DNA of 64,000 bases from Dicyema japonicum (taxonomy: Eukaryota; Dicyemida; Rhombozoa; Dicyemidae). The stretch's first letter is position 1. Every line of letters starts with the position of its first letter. The stretch lies in contig RDEW01000001.1 of NCBI GenBank assembly GCA_011109175.1, positions 1,987,485 to 2,051,484 of the forward strand, given 5' to 3'. The position numbers and the translations under genes are program-made. Below are positions 1 through 11,904 of this stretch, piece after piece. The notes under the pieces are model-generated. The model was given only the letters and a program-made list of their open reading frames with translations, was not told the DNA's origin and did no database searches.

Positions 1-740
1 TTCACACAAGCAAAATATATTCAAAACAATGAAAATAACCTTATAGAAGCCTTCCTTGGACACTACACAGGACAACACACCTGAAAATTGATGTCGTTAC
101 ACACATTTGTTGCATGCAATTTCGACTTAGTTTCATGATGGATAAGCCTTGTTTTCATTTTTCTCCAAACTATGGACGAGGTGACGACTAAAGACAGTGA
201 GGAAAGGTCTAGTTCTCAACAAAAGAAGTGTCTAATGTACATTCTATTGGAATTTGATTCTCTTCCAGTCCAAAATTGACAAATTAAATTGGGGATCATC
301 TGTAATGAGCAGATAGTTAATATGATTCTATATGTTTGCCAATAATTTCAACTGAATGCTTGAACGTAAAATACAGTGTATGAAGATAATCAAGAAGTTT
401 CAGTTCATTTAATGTGCTCCGAAGTCGAAGTTAATCCATTTTGAGTTAAACATGTATATATTTCAGATTGTCATCGTTGGATGGAGTTTGGTGACCTTTG
501 ATATTATAATTGCCACGGGATCACTGCTTCGAAGATGTTATTTTCTGATTAGCTAATAACTTTATTTGTAGAGTGTAGTTATGATACGTGCAGAATACAA
601 AGAAAATTTTCTCCCCTTTCTTGTATCTCATTGGTTGTCTCTGCGTTTGCCTCAACAAGCAATCATTTGACTAAAAATTCTTAAAGATCAATCTAATTAT
701 GAAGTGAATAGTATAAAATGATATCTACGCAAACATTCGA
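1..740. other. No recognised gene
   Basis: A+T-rich sequence with no open frame I can relate to a family on either strand and no clear repeat boundary. It precedes the pogo-type element. Confidence 0.5.
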
Positions 741-754
741 TCATTACTTTACCC

Positions 755-1660
755 ATGTCTAAACGAATGAAATACTCTGCAGAAGTTCAAACTGCAAGTT
801 TGAACTTTTGCCGAAGAAACTAACAACTGTGCTGCCTCAAGAAAGTATGGCGTAAATGAGAAACTAGTAAGAGAATGGAAACGCAATGCAACACAGCTAA
901 CAGTAATGCCAAGAAACAAACGTGCTTATAGATGGAAAATCTTCCAGATTCACTGTTTTTGTTTCCTGCTAAGATGACGGTACAAAGCAGAAGCCGACGG
1001 TCGTTTTTAAGAGAAAAACTCTGCCGAAAGTACAGTTCCCTTCTGGTGTAGTAATTTACAATCATCCAAAAGGATGGATGGATGAAGAGGGAATCAAGAT
1101 CTGGATAGAAAAAGTATGGAACTCTCGACCTGGAGGATTGTTAAAAAAAAGTCTTTTCCTATGGGATTATTTCAAAGCCCATCTAGTGGACTCCGTCAAA
1201 AGAAAACTTAAATGCAACAACACTGTTGTCGCCGTTATTCTTGGTGGACTAACAAGTGATGTGCAGCCACTTGATGTTTTTTTCAACAAACTGTTCAAAG
1301 ACAGATTGAGAGAAAATTGGAGTAATTGGATGATAGAAAGAGAGAAGCAGTTTACTAAAGGAGGAGCTGGGAAAGCACCCTCGTTAGAAATAATAACAGG
1401 ATGGATTAAACAGTCGTGGGGTGATGTGTCGCTGTCTACTGTGGAACGCTCCTTAAAACATGCTGAATTTCCAACGCTCACGATGGGACAGAAGACGACC
1501 TTATTCGGGAAGAGGAGGAAACTGAGGATAAAGTAGACGAAGAAGATGCCCATATAACGACAGACTAAACGAAAATGAATGTAACGAGCTTTTTGGAAAT
1601 AGTGACGATGAAGACGGAATTTGAACTTTATGTAAGCATTTTATAATTCTAATTTATTGT
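755..1660 (+). pseudogene. Decayed pogo/Tigger-type transposase
   Basis: Remnant of a cut-and-paste DNA transposon of the pogo/Tigger group. An N-terminal helix-turn-helix follows the ATG at 755; after a frame change it reads NNCAASRKYGVNEKLVREWK, typical of the pogo DNA-binding region. The DDE_1 catalytic domain resumes near 970 (KPTVVFKRKTLPK) and is open from 1078 to 1536, with GWMDEEG, the second-Asp region (LWDYFKAHL) and the third-Asp region (GGLTSDVQPLDV). The part carrying the first catalytic Asp is missing between about 900 and 970, and several frame changes are present, so it cannot be active. An acidic tail (EDKVDEEDAH) follows in another frame. A second, internally deleted copy lies at 25.31-25.74 kb. 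The family call is from recognised motifs. Confidence 0.85.
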
Positions 1661-1804
1661 TTCTTAACTAAAAATAAATCACTTTCTAAGAGTGTTCATT
1701 GTTGTTAGTCTCTCTCGGCGCGTAATATGACAGGGCTACAAAGTAAGTAGTATTCAAAATGGCGTATACAAAGGATATATCATAAAATCGTAAATTTCCG
1801 TCGA

Positions 1805-2497
1805 AAAAACTTAATTGACCTCAAATTGAAGACTTCAGATCTGGATCCCCAAATCTGCCAATATATCTGTCTCGAACTGTCTATGTTAATGCATTGAAAG
1901 GAAGTATATTAGGACGACTCTAAGCATAGGGTACGATTTTTTCCTCCGATTAACACTATGCATATCCGATAGAAAAGAGAAAGTAAAGAAATCACTTACG
2001 TCATTAGTAAAAAAGGTCCAGAGATTTTTCTTAAGGAACCTATTGGTAGACTCCGAAATGTTCACCGACAAATCACAAAACCATGCGAAGACGACACCGA
2101 CAATCTCGGACACTTAGAAATTGTGAGGTGCGATTCATCGAACGCTTTCTGAATGTGAAATCCCTTCTGTCGTGAAGATCCTGCAGATCAACATCGTATA
2201 ATTGAGCCGGCTGAAATTTTTTTCTCCATGATCTTGATTTTGTATTCAATTAGGGTAAGATTCTTTTCAATCACATTTCTTTGATTTCTTGAATTCAAAC
2301 GAGCATAAAACATCTTGAGTATTCTCATTTTCTTCCTTTGACTGATTCTTGGTCAACTCATAAAGGAACAAATTTTTTTAAATTTGGCAATTCTCCTCTC
2401 CATGTTATCTTTCAAAAGCATTTTATTAGTTGCTTCATTGTCTCATTCTCTTCTTTGTCAAATTCTGGTTTTCAAATAAAGAGTACACTTTTATGAG
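1805..2497 (-). repeat. Dispersed repeat X, inverted partner of 19.07-19.79 kb
   Basis: About 700 bp whose reverse complement aligns along its length with 19066-19790. Shared stretches include TCATAAAAGTGTACTC and TGAGTTGACCAAGAATCAGT. Neither copy has a continuous frame, so any coding content is decayed. On the minus strand this copy lies downstream of the membrane-protein gene at 4.6-5.9 kb. At 19.07 kb the other copy directly follows the truncated paralogue, so the pair may belong to one duplicated segment or be a separate mobile sequence. Confidence 0.75.
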
Positions 2498-2960
2498 TGG
2501 ATAAACGAGTATTGAATTGCTCGGGGATAATAATCAATCAGCTCCGAGGCGTTCTCCCAAATCTACTTTTCGCAGAATTGAGAACCATTGAGATTCACTT
2601 GATCCTATCACAAGATCGAATCTCAGTGATTAATGCTGAGACAGAAAATGTGCAGTAGCATTTCCTACAGGAGATCTTTTGCTAGTTCCATTGACATCTT
2701 GTAGTCCTGAAGACACACTTTTAATTGTTTTCTATATACAATTTTCTCTGTAAGACGGCCCTCAAGATTTGTTAGCAAACTGGCAAAAAAAGAAATACAC
2801 ACAACCATTGGTACACAATTAAATCAAAAATTTATAAATAATTATATTTTTGAATTATTCAGATTAAAGTATAATTTACTCATCAAGTGACATATAAACC
2901 CCAAGGATCCAAAAAGAAATTGGAATTTTCAAGGATTTTACTCACTCTCCAGTGATCCCA
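2498..2960. other. No recognised gene
   Basis: Unassigned sequence between repeat X and a LINE 3' fragment. I see no supported frame or structured repeat in it. Confidence 0.4.
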
Positions 2961-3415
2961 CTTATCTTTAGAGCTTTTATGCAAACAATTTGTTCTACCT
3001 AGTATCGAGTACGCCAGTGCTGCATGGATTGCTTCCTTTTCAATATTGTCACAGAGCATACATGAGGTTTTTGCAAAATCGATTTCTCAGATTACTAGGG
3101 AAATCGTCGAAAAAGACATCCACTTCGTTACTATCGAGTAAACTAAACGTCCTTCAATCATGGAGTACCTTACAGAAGAAACGTCACCGGGATTTCCTCA
3201 AGATAGTACAGTCCTCAAACAATCCCCTTTGGTCAGACATAAAATTATATATAGACCCTTGCTCGAAATGTTAGAAAATACCTGTGAAGATCAATCCAGG
3301 ACTCCAAAACTAACTGAGGGAAAAGAACTGGTATGGTCACTGGGATCACTTAATTAAACGATAACTTTATCCTTATTCTCGTAATTTTGTTGATAATAAA
3401 ATAAAATAATAATAA
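2960..3415 (+). pseudogene. 3' end of a jockey/CR1-like LINE
   Basis: C-terminal end of a jockey/CR1-like reverse transcriptase ORF followed by the element's tail. Reading with frame changes gives LPSIEYASAAWIASF and later EYLTEETSPGF, which match the copy on the minus strand near 12.1-12.3 kb (IEYA...AAW and MKYLKERRRDF). The end carries the family tail CTGGGATCACTTAATTAA followed by A-rich AATAATAATAA. This tail recurs at 25.25, 35.05, 37.4 and 11.96 kb and identifies the family in the window. Only the last few hundred bases remain. Confidence 0.75.
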
Positions 3416-3950
3416 CTGCCTTTTCACGAAAACCATCATATTTATAGCTTTGCATTGGCAGGACACACACTTTATATAAATAAAGAACAGTTAAATTTAA
3501 CTAATCTTAAAACAAAAAAATGATCTTCATTCATTACATGTAACACAAAGCTGATCAACAACACAGGCATACATAGCTTGTATAGTCACTCAATAAAGAA
3601 AGAATGATCAACTAAATCATAAACCTCTTAACATCGACTCACAAAAGTAAGTTTCCATGAGACACAGAAAGGCACTAGTTGATCAAAACCTGCTTTTTTC
3701 GGAGAGAATTCCATTGACCTCTAAAATGCTCCTGACCTACCTTGGTCATCAGCTTTACGGTAGTCCATATCGTCGCAGAAATTAGTCTCATCCCAACCGT
3801 CGATAGGTCTTGTTCAAGATAGTCGGAAGTGTTGTTCTTGGTCTTCCGGGAAATTAGTCTCCTTTGTGTGCGAAGTAGTTGACCATTACGAAATTTGAAG
3901 GACTGGTCATTGGGACGTCTTAATTAAAAATATCATCTGACCTCACGTCG
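3415..3950 (-). pseudogene. 3' fragment of the TAA-tailed APE-type LINE
   Basis: Minus-strand remnant of the same LINE family as 44.8-47.85 kb. Its 3' end, near 3420-3445, holds TATTATTATTT and the conserved motif ATGGTTTTCGTGAAAA, equivalent to ATGGCTTTCGTGAAAGTGC in the full copy. Further upstream on the minus strand, near 3840-3890, weak similarity to the C-terminal FRGRPRSTLP region can be seen. There are many stops. Confidence 0.6.
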
Positions 3951-4552
3951 ATTTTGATTTATTATGAAGGTTTACATCAAAGATCTTCATAGTCAGGTTC
4001 TATCCTTTTCTTGTGGCTAGGTCGCATATCAGTTGGTGGTTCTTGTGAGGTTGTTTAAGTCTTCTGCAATTGAAAGTTCCGAAAAAATACGAATAAGACA
4101 TAGTTCAATAGAGATATCGTCACCACTTCAACCAATTCAGCACAATACTTCTAAATAATTTCAACTTCTTAAAAATAAATTTTAAGGTTTGCAGCTGGAA
4201 ATCTTATTTACGCCAAGTGTGCAGCATGAAAAAGTCTACTAAGCCTATATTATTAGCAGCTCTATCAAGCTACTAAATAACCATTCGTTTCATTTGAAAT
4301 ATTTTCTTAAAAATAGTAGGTTAAAAGAGAATAACGTCCTATGAAATTTATAAGGTCTAATTTTAATTTTGTATATTAATGTAAAAAAATTTTATGAAAT
4401 CGAATCAAGTAAGGGAACAGGAATCAAGTAAAGAAAATATCTGGCCGTGGACCACGATAATTGATTAATCTCAGTTGCCATCATGAGAATTGATAAGTGA
4501 TTATTTAAGTAAATTAAACCATTAACCCAATTTAACCGAAAGAGAATCATAA
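3951..4552. other. No recognised gene (downstream flank of the membrane-protein gene)
   Basis: A+T-rich, with no supported frame. It contains the 3' flank of the minus-strand gene ending at 4553. Confidence 0.4.
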
Positions 4553-5870
4553 TTAGCTTAACTTAAGGAATGGCTCAGTGAAGAGTGATTCATTACGGGA
4601 TTTCATTTTGATATAAATATTGGCAATGATTGCAGTAAGTATTATAAATAGAATCAATGACAACAGTAGTCCGACAACTCCACATACGATTCCAATTATT
4701 TGATGTTTCGTCAGTTTTTTTACAAATGTACTTTCAGAAGATATTAATTCTTCAAAACTTATTTCATCTAAAATTTAGTCGGTTTTATTACGATGTTTAA
4801 ATATGGTTTTTTTATCTTTAATTTCATTCGATGTTGGTTCTTCAAAACATCCTTCATCTAAAATTCAGACGGATTTATTTACCATCTCCAATAAATTCAA
4901 AACTCAGATCATTGCGGAAAAATTGTAATTTAAGAGATGAAATTTCGATACTCACATTTTTATAGTTTTGTGAGATGAATCCACATTGATAATATCCTCC
5001 CATTTTAATTTGTTTAAATTGCTTTTCAAGTAGAACACATTTATATCTTTTATGTCCAACACAAACATAAAAATTATAAATAACATATTTTCCATCATTT
5101 ATTTTATCCGCCGTAATAAATATTTTTGATTTTACACCATTCAATATATATTTATGTTTTCTATAAACACTTGTTAACATATTATAGTGATAATCACTGA
5201 AATGCTCTTCTGTTATCTAAGAATCAATGCAAACGTGTACAATTCTGTTATTTTCAATATATGATATTTTGATATTTCCACTTATTACTGCTCGGATTCT
5301 ATTTTTGTTAAATAAAAACCAAATCGACGTATTTGGGTCATTTTTTGGGTTACAGTCATTAGCTAAATAAATTTTAATAAAAACCTTTTCCAGTAAAATA
5401 ATACAAACCACAATGATCAAGATTTTGCAACTTGGTTGAATAAATTGTGATAGATAAATTATTCGAAAAACTAATATGAGTATAACCACATCGATAGTAA
5501 TCTCCATATCTAGTTTTGGGAATCTTTGTAATATTTGTATAACGTTTACCACCTTAGTTTAACAAAAAGCGTACCATAATCAATTTTTGTTATAAAGTCA
5601 ATAGTATAAAACTCACTGTAATAATGTGGAATAAGTTTAAAACTTATATTATATTGAAAGAAACTATACGTTCCATAAGTTTTCCTGGAATCTATATCTG
5701 TATTCAATTCAAAAAAACTTAACCGATATGCCTAAAGTTAATGAAATATATACTTTAGAAGGATTCTTATAAATTACATATGAATCAAATAATAAATAAT
5801 TCCGATCGGATTTTATTTTGACGATTTTGCTTAACAGAATAAATATGATAAAATTTATAGTTCTGTTCAT
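4553..5870 (-). CDS. Predicted Ig-like type I membrane protein, 7 exons, novel family
   Basis: I do not recognise this family. Reading it as seven exons (5870-5754, 5731-5575, 5552-5385, 5362-5241, 5216-4883, 4857-4792, 4767-4553) separated by GT-AG introns of 22, 22, 22, 24, 25 and 24 bp gives one uninterrupted 392-residue protein with every exon phase matching. Residues 1-20 look like a signal peptide (hydrophobic FIIFILLSKIV). The ectodomain has repeated N-x-S/T sequons and two G-x-Y-x-C motifs (YGDYYRCG in exon 3, MGGYYQCG in exon 5), each followed by alternating hydrophobic strands ending in KLQ, as in the F and G strands of Ig-like domains. Residues about 345-371 form one strongly hydrophobic helix after a K/H flank, then a 20-residue basic tail follows. 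The start is the ATG that opens the signal peptide. The Ig-like call is inference. A truncated paralogue lies at 18.2 kb. Likely role: surface receptor or adhesion protein. Confidence 0.8.
4768..4882 (-). repeat. Internal exon-intron duplication in the stalk of the membrane protein
   Basis: Introns 5 (4882-4858) and 6 (4791-4768) are close relatives, both ending in AATTTTAG. The exon starts after them are also alike (DEGCFEEPTS versus HEISFEELIS). A unit of one small exon plus one tiny intron has apparently been duplicated, lengthening the stretch just outside the membrane. Confidence 0.6.
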
Positions 5871-6170
5871 GTAATCTAAATTTTATTAGGTCAATTTTTA
5901 TTTTATTTAAATTTTTAACATGATTTTTTATTATTTTTATTTAATATCTATAATAAATATAGTCAGACGTTTACAAAAACTGACTAAACACGATTTGAAC
6001 GACCCAAATCAAGATTTACGAACTCTGTAGACATACAAAAAAACTCGGCTCAGTAAATGACGCTGAGGATATTAGTCCAAGGAAAATCTTGGCCACTATA
6101 TACTTCAAAAAATGTACAATATCTGGATAAGAAAGAGTAATGTATCACTGAAACTTTCTTGTAAAACTAT
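5871..6170. other. Upstream flank of the membrane-protein gene
   Basis: The 60-70 bp before the ATG at 5870 (on the minus strand) resemble the same stretch before the paralogue at 18200, including TTGACCTAATAAAA. The rest is A+T-rich with no recognised feature. Confidence 0.45.
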
Positions 6171-6174
6171 ACGA

Positions 6175-9116
6175 CACGCTTATTATGTATTTATGCACTT
6201 CACGAAAGCCATACTAATTATATCCCCGCATGTTCAGCAAAAGAAACAAGGTTAGATGTCATCCTTCTCCATGCTCACCTGTTCCTAGCCAAGGCTCGCA
6301 TGATGTCCAGATCGTCGGCATTTATTACATTTTTTTGATATTGACCAGGTCTTATTGTAAGACTATTTACAGTATTGTTCTTGGTCTTCCACGATAGCGG
6401 CTTTGTTGACTAACATAGTATGTTTCCATCGATATGTTAGGTGGGGATGTTAATTCAATCCTCAGCACGTGTCCGAAGAGCTTCCATCGGGATTCCAGTA
6501 CTTCTAAGTTGATAGGTCTAGTGCTGCATCTCTTATATAAAGCATTCCTCAATATTCTCGTAGGCCAAATAGTTCCTGTTATTTTTCTCAGCTGACCTCG
6601 TGGAACGAGTCGAGTTTTTCCATATCCGCTGATGAGGTCGCATAAGTTCCAGCTTTATATAAAAGTACGGGTTTTATGAATGAGTCGTATAATAAAATTC
6701 TCATTTTCGTGTCGATGCCTTTTTGATTGAGCCATTGATTCTTAAGTTTATATAACACAGCATTGGCTAGAGTTTTCCTACGTAAAATATCTTCGCTATC
6801 TCCCAAAAGTGAACCGAGTTTCTTTACTTGTCGCCACTTCTTTTCTAGGACGTTGCTCATCCTTCTTATCTCTGTGATTTCTGTTTTCTCTCTGTTCACA
6901 GTAGAAACCATTTCCCTAGTACATCTAGTGCTTTTTCTAATAGGTTTTCCAGGACCTCTGTCTTCAGAAATTAGGTCTAAATCGTCTGCGTAGATTACTT
7001 CTTCCGTCTTTCCTTTGTATAGCGCTCTAAGTTCCCTCATAGCGGCTTCCAAATAAATTGTGTTTAGTAGAGGAAAAAAAAGTCTTCCTGTAAAGTGCCC
7101 GTGTTTGTTTCTTTTTTCTTCAATAGGTCTTTCGACTCTCACAAAGAGCTCAGTGTTAGAAAGTAGAATTCGAGTCATCCTTATACTCGACTCATCAAGA
7201 AATCCGCTCAGTACCCCCATTAATTTGTTCCTATTAACTGTATCAAAAGCACTTGATAGGTCAATTCCCACGATATTGGTGGCGTTACGGAATCTTTGAT
7301 ATGTTGCACACCTCCATCTGTGACTCCAGACCGCATCAGCTGTATATCTCCCTTCTCGAAAACCACTTTGACTATTTGGTAGGTATTTGTAAGCAGATCC
7401 TTTTATTCGTTAAAGCACAATGTTTGCCAAGACTTTGCGTAATGAATTTAGTAGTATGATGGGTCGCAAATTTTCGAGCTGTCCTCTGTTTTTGTTGGTT
7501 TTTTGTATGGGGATTAGTTGTTCCGTACCCAGAGGTGGAGTTAAGTTAGTTGAAAACATTTCAATTAGTAGAGAAGCGATTTTTTAAAAAAGGGGGTCAG
7601 GGCCGTATTTCAGTAATTCTGGGTTTATTACATCTGGTCCGGGGGTTCTGTTATTCTTGAGTTTTCGGTAGGCCGTTTTAATTTCCTCGGCCGTAATTGG
7701 TATTTCCAGGGGTCTTGGTCTTCCATCAAATGGGTGGATTTATATGGTTTCGATGTTGAAAAGCTTCTCAAAGTGAGCCGCGATGGCTTCATTTTGTTCT
7801 TTGGTGTTCAGTATCAGCTTACCGTTCTCGTCTTTTATGGGTAGTCTACTTCGGTTTGTTCGCCGCAGCAAACGGGCAGCGACGTACACCTGTGCGTTGT
7901 CTTTCACTTTGTTCACTTCTTCTATACAGGAAGCTATTTCTTCTATAAAAAGCTTCTTGTTCAGACCCTTTATTTTTCTTCTGGCACGTTGCATTTGCTT
8001 TGAAGGGCTTTTATCTTATTATTGTCAGTGGCATTTGATTTTTTCATATTTATTTCTTTTAGACTTTTCGTAAGCTAAGGAACATCTGGATGAATTTTCT
8101 TCAGGTGCATTTTACTATTTTCTCTTTTGCCAAAACATGCTTCAGCAGCTTCGTTGATGGTGTCCTTTGTGCATTTCCAGGCGTCTTTTAACGTGGTATC
8201 CACCAATATGTCCTACATATGAGTCTGAATGTATTGTTGATATCTCTCAGTATTCTCCGGTTGGGAAATCAGCCTTTCAGTCGCGTAGTCGCCTCTGATT
8301 TTCTCAAATTCGTGATTTTTGAAATTCATGTATTTGCTGGCATGTTTATTCAGGGTAAAGGTTGCAATAACCATCTTGTGGTCGCTGACAGTCGTCGAGC
8401 CTTCATATGAATGAGCGTTTACTAGAAAGTGTTTGTCTTTAGCCCGGCAAATGACATAATCTATTCGGTTGTGTATTGGGACCAGCTTTCCCTCTGAGTT
8501 CCTTCTCTTCCTCATCCACGTAGTTTTGTGGATGGATGCGTAAATGCAGTATTGCATAGGAAAAGGTTGTTTGTATACAAAAGTGACCAAGTATTGTCGC
8601 GGATAGGTTTCTTATTCCACGTCCATCTTCTCCCAAGAAAACATCATCCGGGTTATTCTTCATCCCGATTTTTGTATTCAAATCCCCAGCAATGAGTATT
8701 AGTGATGACGAATCATATTCGTTGTACGTCCGTAACAGTGTTGAATAGAAGTCGTCAAGTTCTGTCGGATCTTTTGCTACTCTCCAGCAGTGTGGTGCAT
8801 AAACATTTACAATTGTCAGAAAGCACTTCGAAAGAGGTAAGTCGTTTAGTCGGATTTGTATAACACAGATCCTGTCATTCACACTCCATATACGGTGGAC
8901 TACACTTGTCAACTTTGAGTGGATGACAAATTCATAATGTTTTAAGTCGCTCGACTGACATATAATTCGATATTCGCCATAGTTATCATCAAGGCTACAA
9001 GTAACTTTCGTCTCTTGTAGGCACCCAATAGATGCGTCGTATCTCTCCAGGTCGTCACAGAGAATCTTCACCACTTCACCAAAAAACACGTTTATAGAGC
9101 CAATACTAATATACAA
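6175..9116 (-). pseudogene. Damaged copy of the TAA-tailed APE-type LINE
   Basis: Non-LTR retrotransposon, minus strand, about 2.9 kb, with the same layout as 44.8-47.85 kb. The apurinic/apyrimidinic-type endonuclease reads from 9116 to about 8213, with CLQETK, NVYAPHCW, AGDLN, RIDYVIC and VSDHKM, so most catalytic motifs are visible. The reverse transcriptase is open at 7271-6588, with GIDLSSAFDTVN, a preserved YADD box (VIYADDLDLIS) and the thumb region LLYKAGTYATSS. The C-terminal motif RGRPRTIL ends near 6370. Frame changes separate endonuclease, linker and polymerase. The 3' end near 6180-6200 holds the family motif GGCTTTCGTGAAGTGC. The copy is inactive. Confidence 0.85.
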
Positions 9117-9294
9117 TTCCGGAACACGGGGAACCTCAAAAACGATTTAGAGAGGCTATATACTTGCCACAGAAGCCAACTGCGTATACTGACTGGAACC
9201 TTCTGTCCGAGAAAAATCTCAAACAAGTAACAATCTGCTCCATGTAAATCTATTCCAATTATCATATACGTCATTCTATTGAGATAACAACTAT

Positions 9295-9535
9295 TTCGAC
9301 ATTTTTTTGTCTGGACCCGACTACGACGTGTAACAGGATAATGGAAGAATATTTATACTGCGCCGGAAGTAACGGATTTCGAGGCAGACCCAGAAATACA
9401 CTACCAATTTGCTTAAAAGATGATTACGAAACAATCGGTCTTAACTTGGTAACAGCATACAACCTGGATGACGTTCTAATGATTACCAGAAACAAGATGG
9501 TGTGGCGATGATGGCTGTATAGCATGGTTTAATCG
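9295..9535 (+). pseudogene. C-terminal fragment of the APE-type LINE
   Basis: Reads RIMEEYLYCAGSNGFRGRPR followed by NTLPICLKDDY, matching the end of the element at 47.6-47.75 kb (AMEDYFDRCEKPFRGRPRST). It ends with a degenerate relative of that element's last residues. There is no 5' part; it is a short dead remnant. Confidence 0.7.
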
Positions 9536-9539
9536 AAAC

Positions 9540-11045
9540 CCTTTAAGGGTTACGAAAAGTAGCTTTTCACTAACTAATGAAACTAAAAATGTCTGCATGA
9601 CTAATTTCTCTCCTGAACTATTTAGCCATAACTTGACACGAGGCGCCATGTTCTGTTATTGCTAATTAGTTTAAAATTTCTTTTTTTCCATCTATTGGCG
9701 TCATTGGATCCTCCTTATTCAGTAATGCCCAATTCCTTGATGGGATTTTAAAAGGTCAAACTATTCATTCAACAAGCAGACAATTTCGTTCTATGCTAAC
9801 GCTTTCTGGAATCATTCTCAGCTACCCGGAAAAAGTCTTTTGGATCAATGGTGTTATCAAACTAACAATTCCTTGATCCTTATGCTTTCTACAAATCTTT
9901 CACACTAGAATAGTGATTTGTGAATCTTTGTCTCGGTGTTAAGATAGATTCCAGAAATAGCTCTAGGGATTTATTCGAAGTGCTTATCCAGTTTTGTAAG
10001 TTTGGCTACAATATGAGGATTCCAATTTCTCTTTTTCTCATAAACCCATTTGTCAACCATAAACAATTGTATTTTTTGGATATAATTTAGGATTTGTATT
10101 TTTTGGTGAAACGCTTGAAGGCCTTTGGTGAAACTAATCGTATTTTTTGGATATAATTTAGGATTTTCCCTATTTATCTCTTGGCTATATTTCTCTTCCA
10201 GCCTTTTGTAATTCAAATTGTTATGTTGTCTGCATCATGTCAGGATTATTTTGGTTATATTATTTTTCCATGCTATTTGTATCCAAAATTGTTAGGTATC
10301 AATAATCTATTTATTTTATGGTTCAAAAATTGAAAATAATGGATTTATATTATTTAGTTGCTGCCCTCACTGCGTGGCTGTTCCTTCTCAGAATTGAGAG
10401 CTGCATCATATCAAGAATATTTTGGATATATTTCTTTTCCGGGCTATCTGTATCCCAAATTGTTATGTTGTCTGCAACATGTCAACATTATTTGTAAGAA
10501 TCAAATAATATATATAATTTGAAGAAAATAAACATACATTTCTTCTTCATCTCTAATGTATCTTCTTTATATTCTTTGTTAATTTTTCACTTTCTATTGA
10601 GGCCAGTTTGACCATTGATTATATGTCATAATCCATTCCATCATTTTCTTCAAGCGTTCTGTTTATTTCTGTGTAGATTCTTGATTGACCTTCCAATAAA
10701 TTTGGTTCCCTTTATTAGTATTTGATGTGGTTCTTCTAATTTATATTATTCAGATTCCAAATAATTTTTAGTATTTTGACTGTTAACGCTAAACCCGTAC
10801 TCATCAATATTTTTCTTAATGACTGATTCGAGTAATCTATAAATGATTACTAATTATAATTCACCCTTTTGTCATTTGAATTCTCTCTTTTGTTAATATA
10901 ATTTTTTATTCCACATACTTTTTCTTTAAAATTTAATTTTTCAAATAATTGTATGCTTCATTTATAGTAAAACGCAAAAAATAGAAAAAAGAAGTGAAGA
11001 GCATTTCTTTGTTCTCCCATTCTAAGATTAGTTATCATAACTTTT
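9540..11045. other. A+T-rich stretch with unassigned coding-like pieces on the minus strand
   Basis: Contains a 10216-9971 open frame (81 residues, lysine-rich, YKRLEEKYSQEINRENPKLY) and, near 10840-10560 on the minus strand, pieces that look translated (VIKKNIDEYGFSVNSQNTKN and then EINRTLEENDGMDYD), separated by stops. I could not find intron positions that join them. A short internal duplication is visible near 10062-10165 (TATTTTTTGGATATAATTTA twice). They could be a decayed gene or a transposon ORF; I assign no function. Confidence 0.4.
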
Positions 11046-11049
11046 TTAC

Positions 11050-11520
11050 TTAAGCGGAGTCGGCCAATTCTAAATATAAATCTGATAAATCTGAGTAGAA
11101 GTCATCAAATAGAGCCGGATCTTTGTTAATCCACCAACTGTGAGGTGCGTATACATTGATAATGGAGACAATGTCAGTGCTTGCTTTGGCATTCATAAAC
11201 TTCATTTGTTGAACTCCGATGCGGTCATTAACTGCACATACTCTGTAGATATGGGGGAGAAATTCCAGTTTGATGGCAAAACCCAGTCCATAGTGCCTGT
11301 TGACAGTCGGAAGAAAGATCAATTTGAATTTACCACATGTTTCTTCATGGTTATCTTGGATTTTGGTTTCCTGTAGGCAACCAATTGCGACATCGTAATT
11401 ATGTAGGTCTTGACAGAGGGAGGTCCTTTTCCAAGAAGTGGTTAGGTCTCGGACATTGAATGAGAGCAGCGAGAATTTCTCCAAAAGATAAGGTTCGTAC
11501 TTTTCAGTGATGTTAATACT
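11050..11520 (-). pseudogene. Endonuclease fragment of the APE-type LINE
   Basis: A 144-residue open frame from 11484 to 11050 covers the N-terminal half of the APE endonuclease: LLSFNVRDLT, IGCLQETKI (catalytic Glu), GFAIKLEF, VNDRIGV and INVYAPHSW. It stops before the GDxN and SDH motifs, so it is a truncated insertion. Sequence is close to 44.88-45.26 kb. Confidence 0.8.
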
Positions 11521-11524
11521 TTAT

Positions 11525-11900
11525 TAGAGCAACGTCACCAGCACAACCAAAAATTTAATTTAAGATTAATATTTAATTCAAAAATATATAAAGTTGATAA
11601 ATTAATAGTTTTATATTAAAATAATTAATTCCTATCTATGATTTTCATTCAGTTCAATAATTTTTTGTGATCGAATCAGCATCTTATTAAAAATTGTTAA
11701 TCTGACCCCTAACATTCGGAAAACTACCAAATGCTCCGTCTGATGAAGTCTGTTCATTCGAGATACTCAAATTATTACGTTCTTACTCATCGTATGGTTA
11801 AGTAGACTAAATTCCTTTTAAATACTCCAAGGTTCAAATTAGAGTTATTATTCAATCACATTTATAAGTATAAGCAGTATTTATTTTCCGCTTTTCGTTC
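11525..11900. other. No recognised gene
   Basis: A+T-rich, no supported coding frame. Confidence 0.4.
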
Positions 11901-11904
11901 AATT

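Noticed and set aside
1167-1553. 128-residue minus-strand ORF
   Set aside because: Antisense shadow of the pogo-type catalytic domain on the plus strand.
5217-5552. A 111-residue hydrophobic minus-strand ORF that looks like a multi-pass membrane protein
   Set aside because: It is an out-of-frame reading of exons 3-4 of the Ig-like membrane protein running through two 22-24 bp introns; the spliced frame gives conserved motifs and matches the paralogue.
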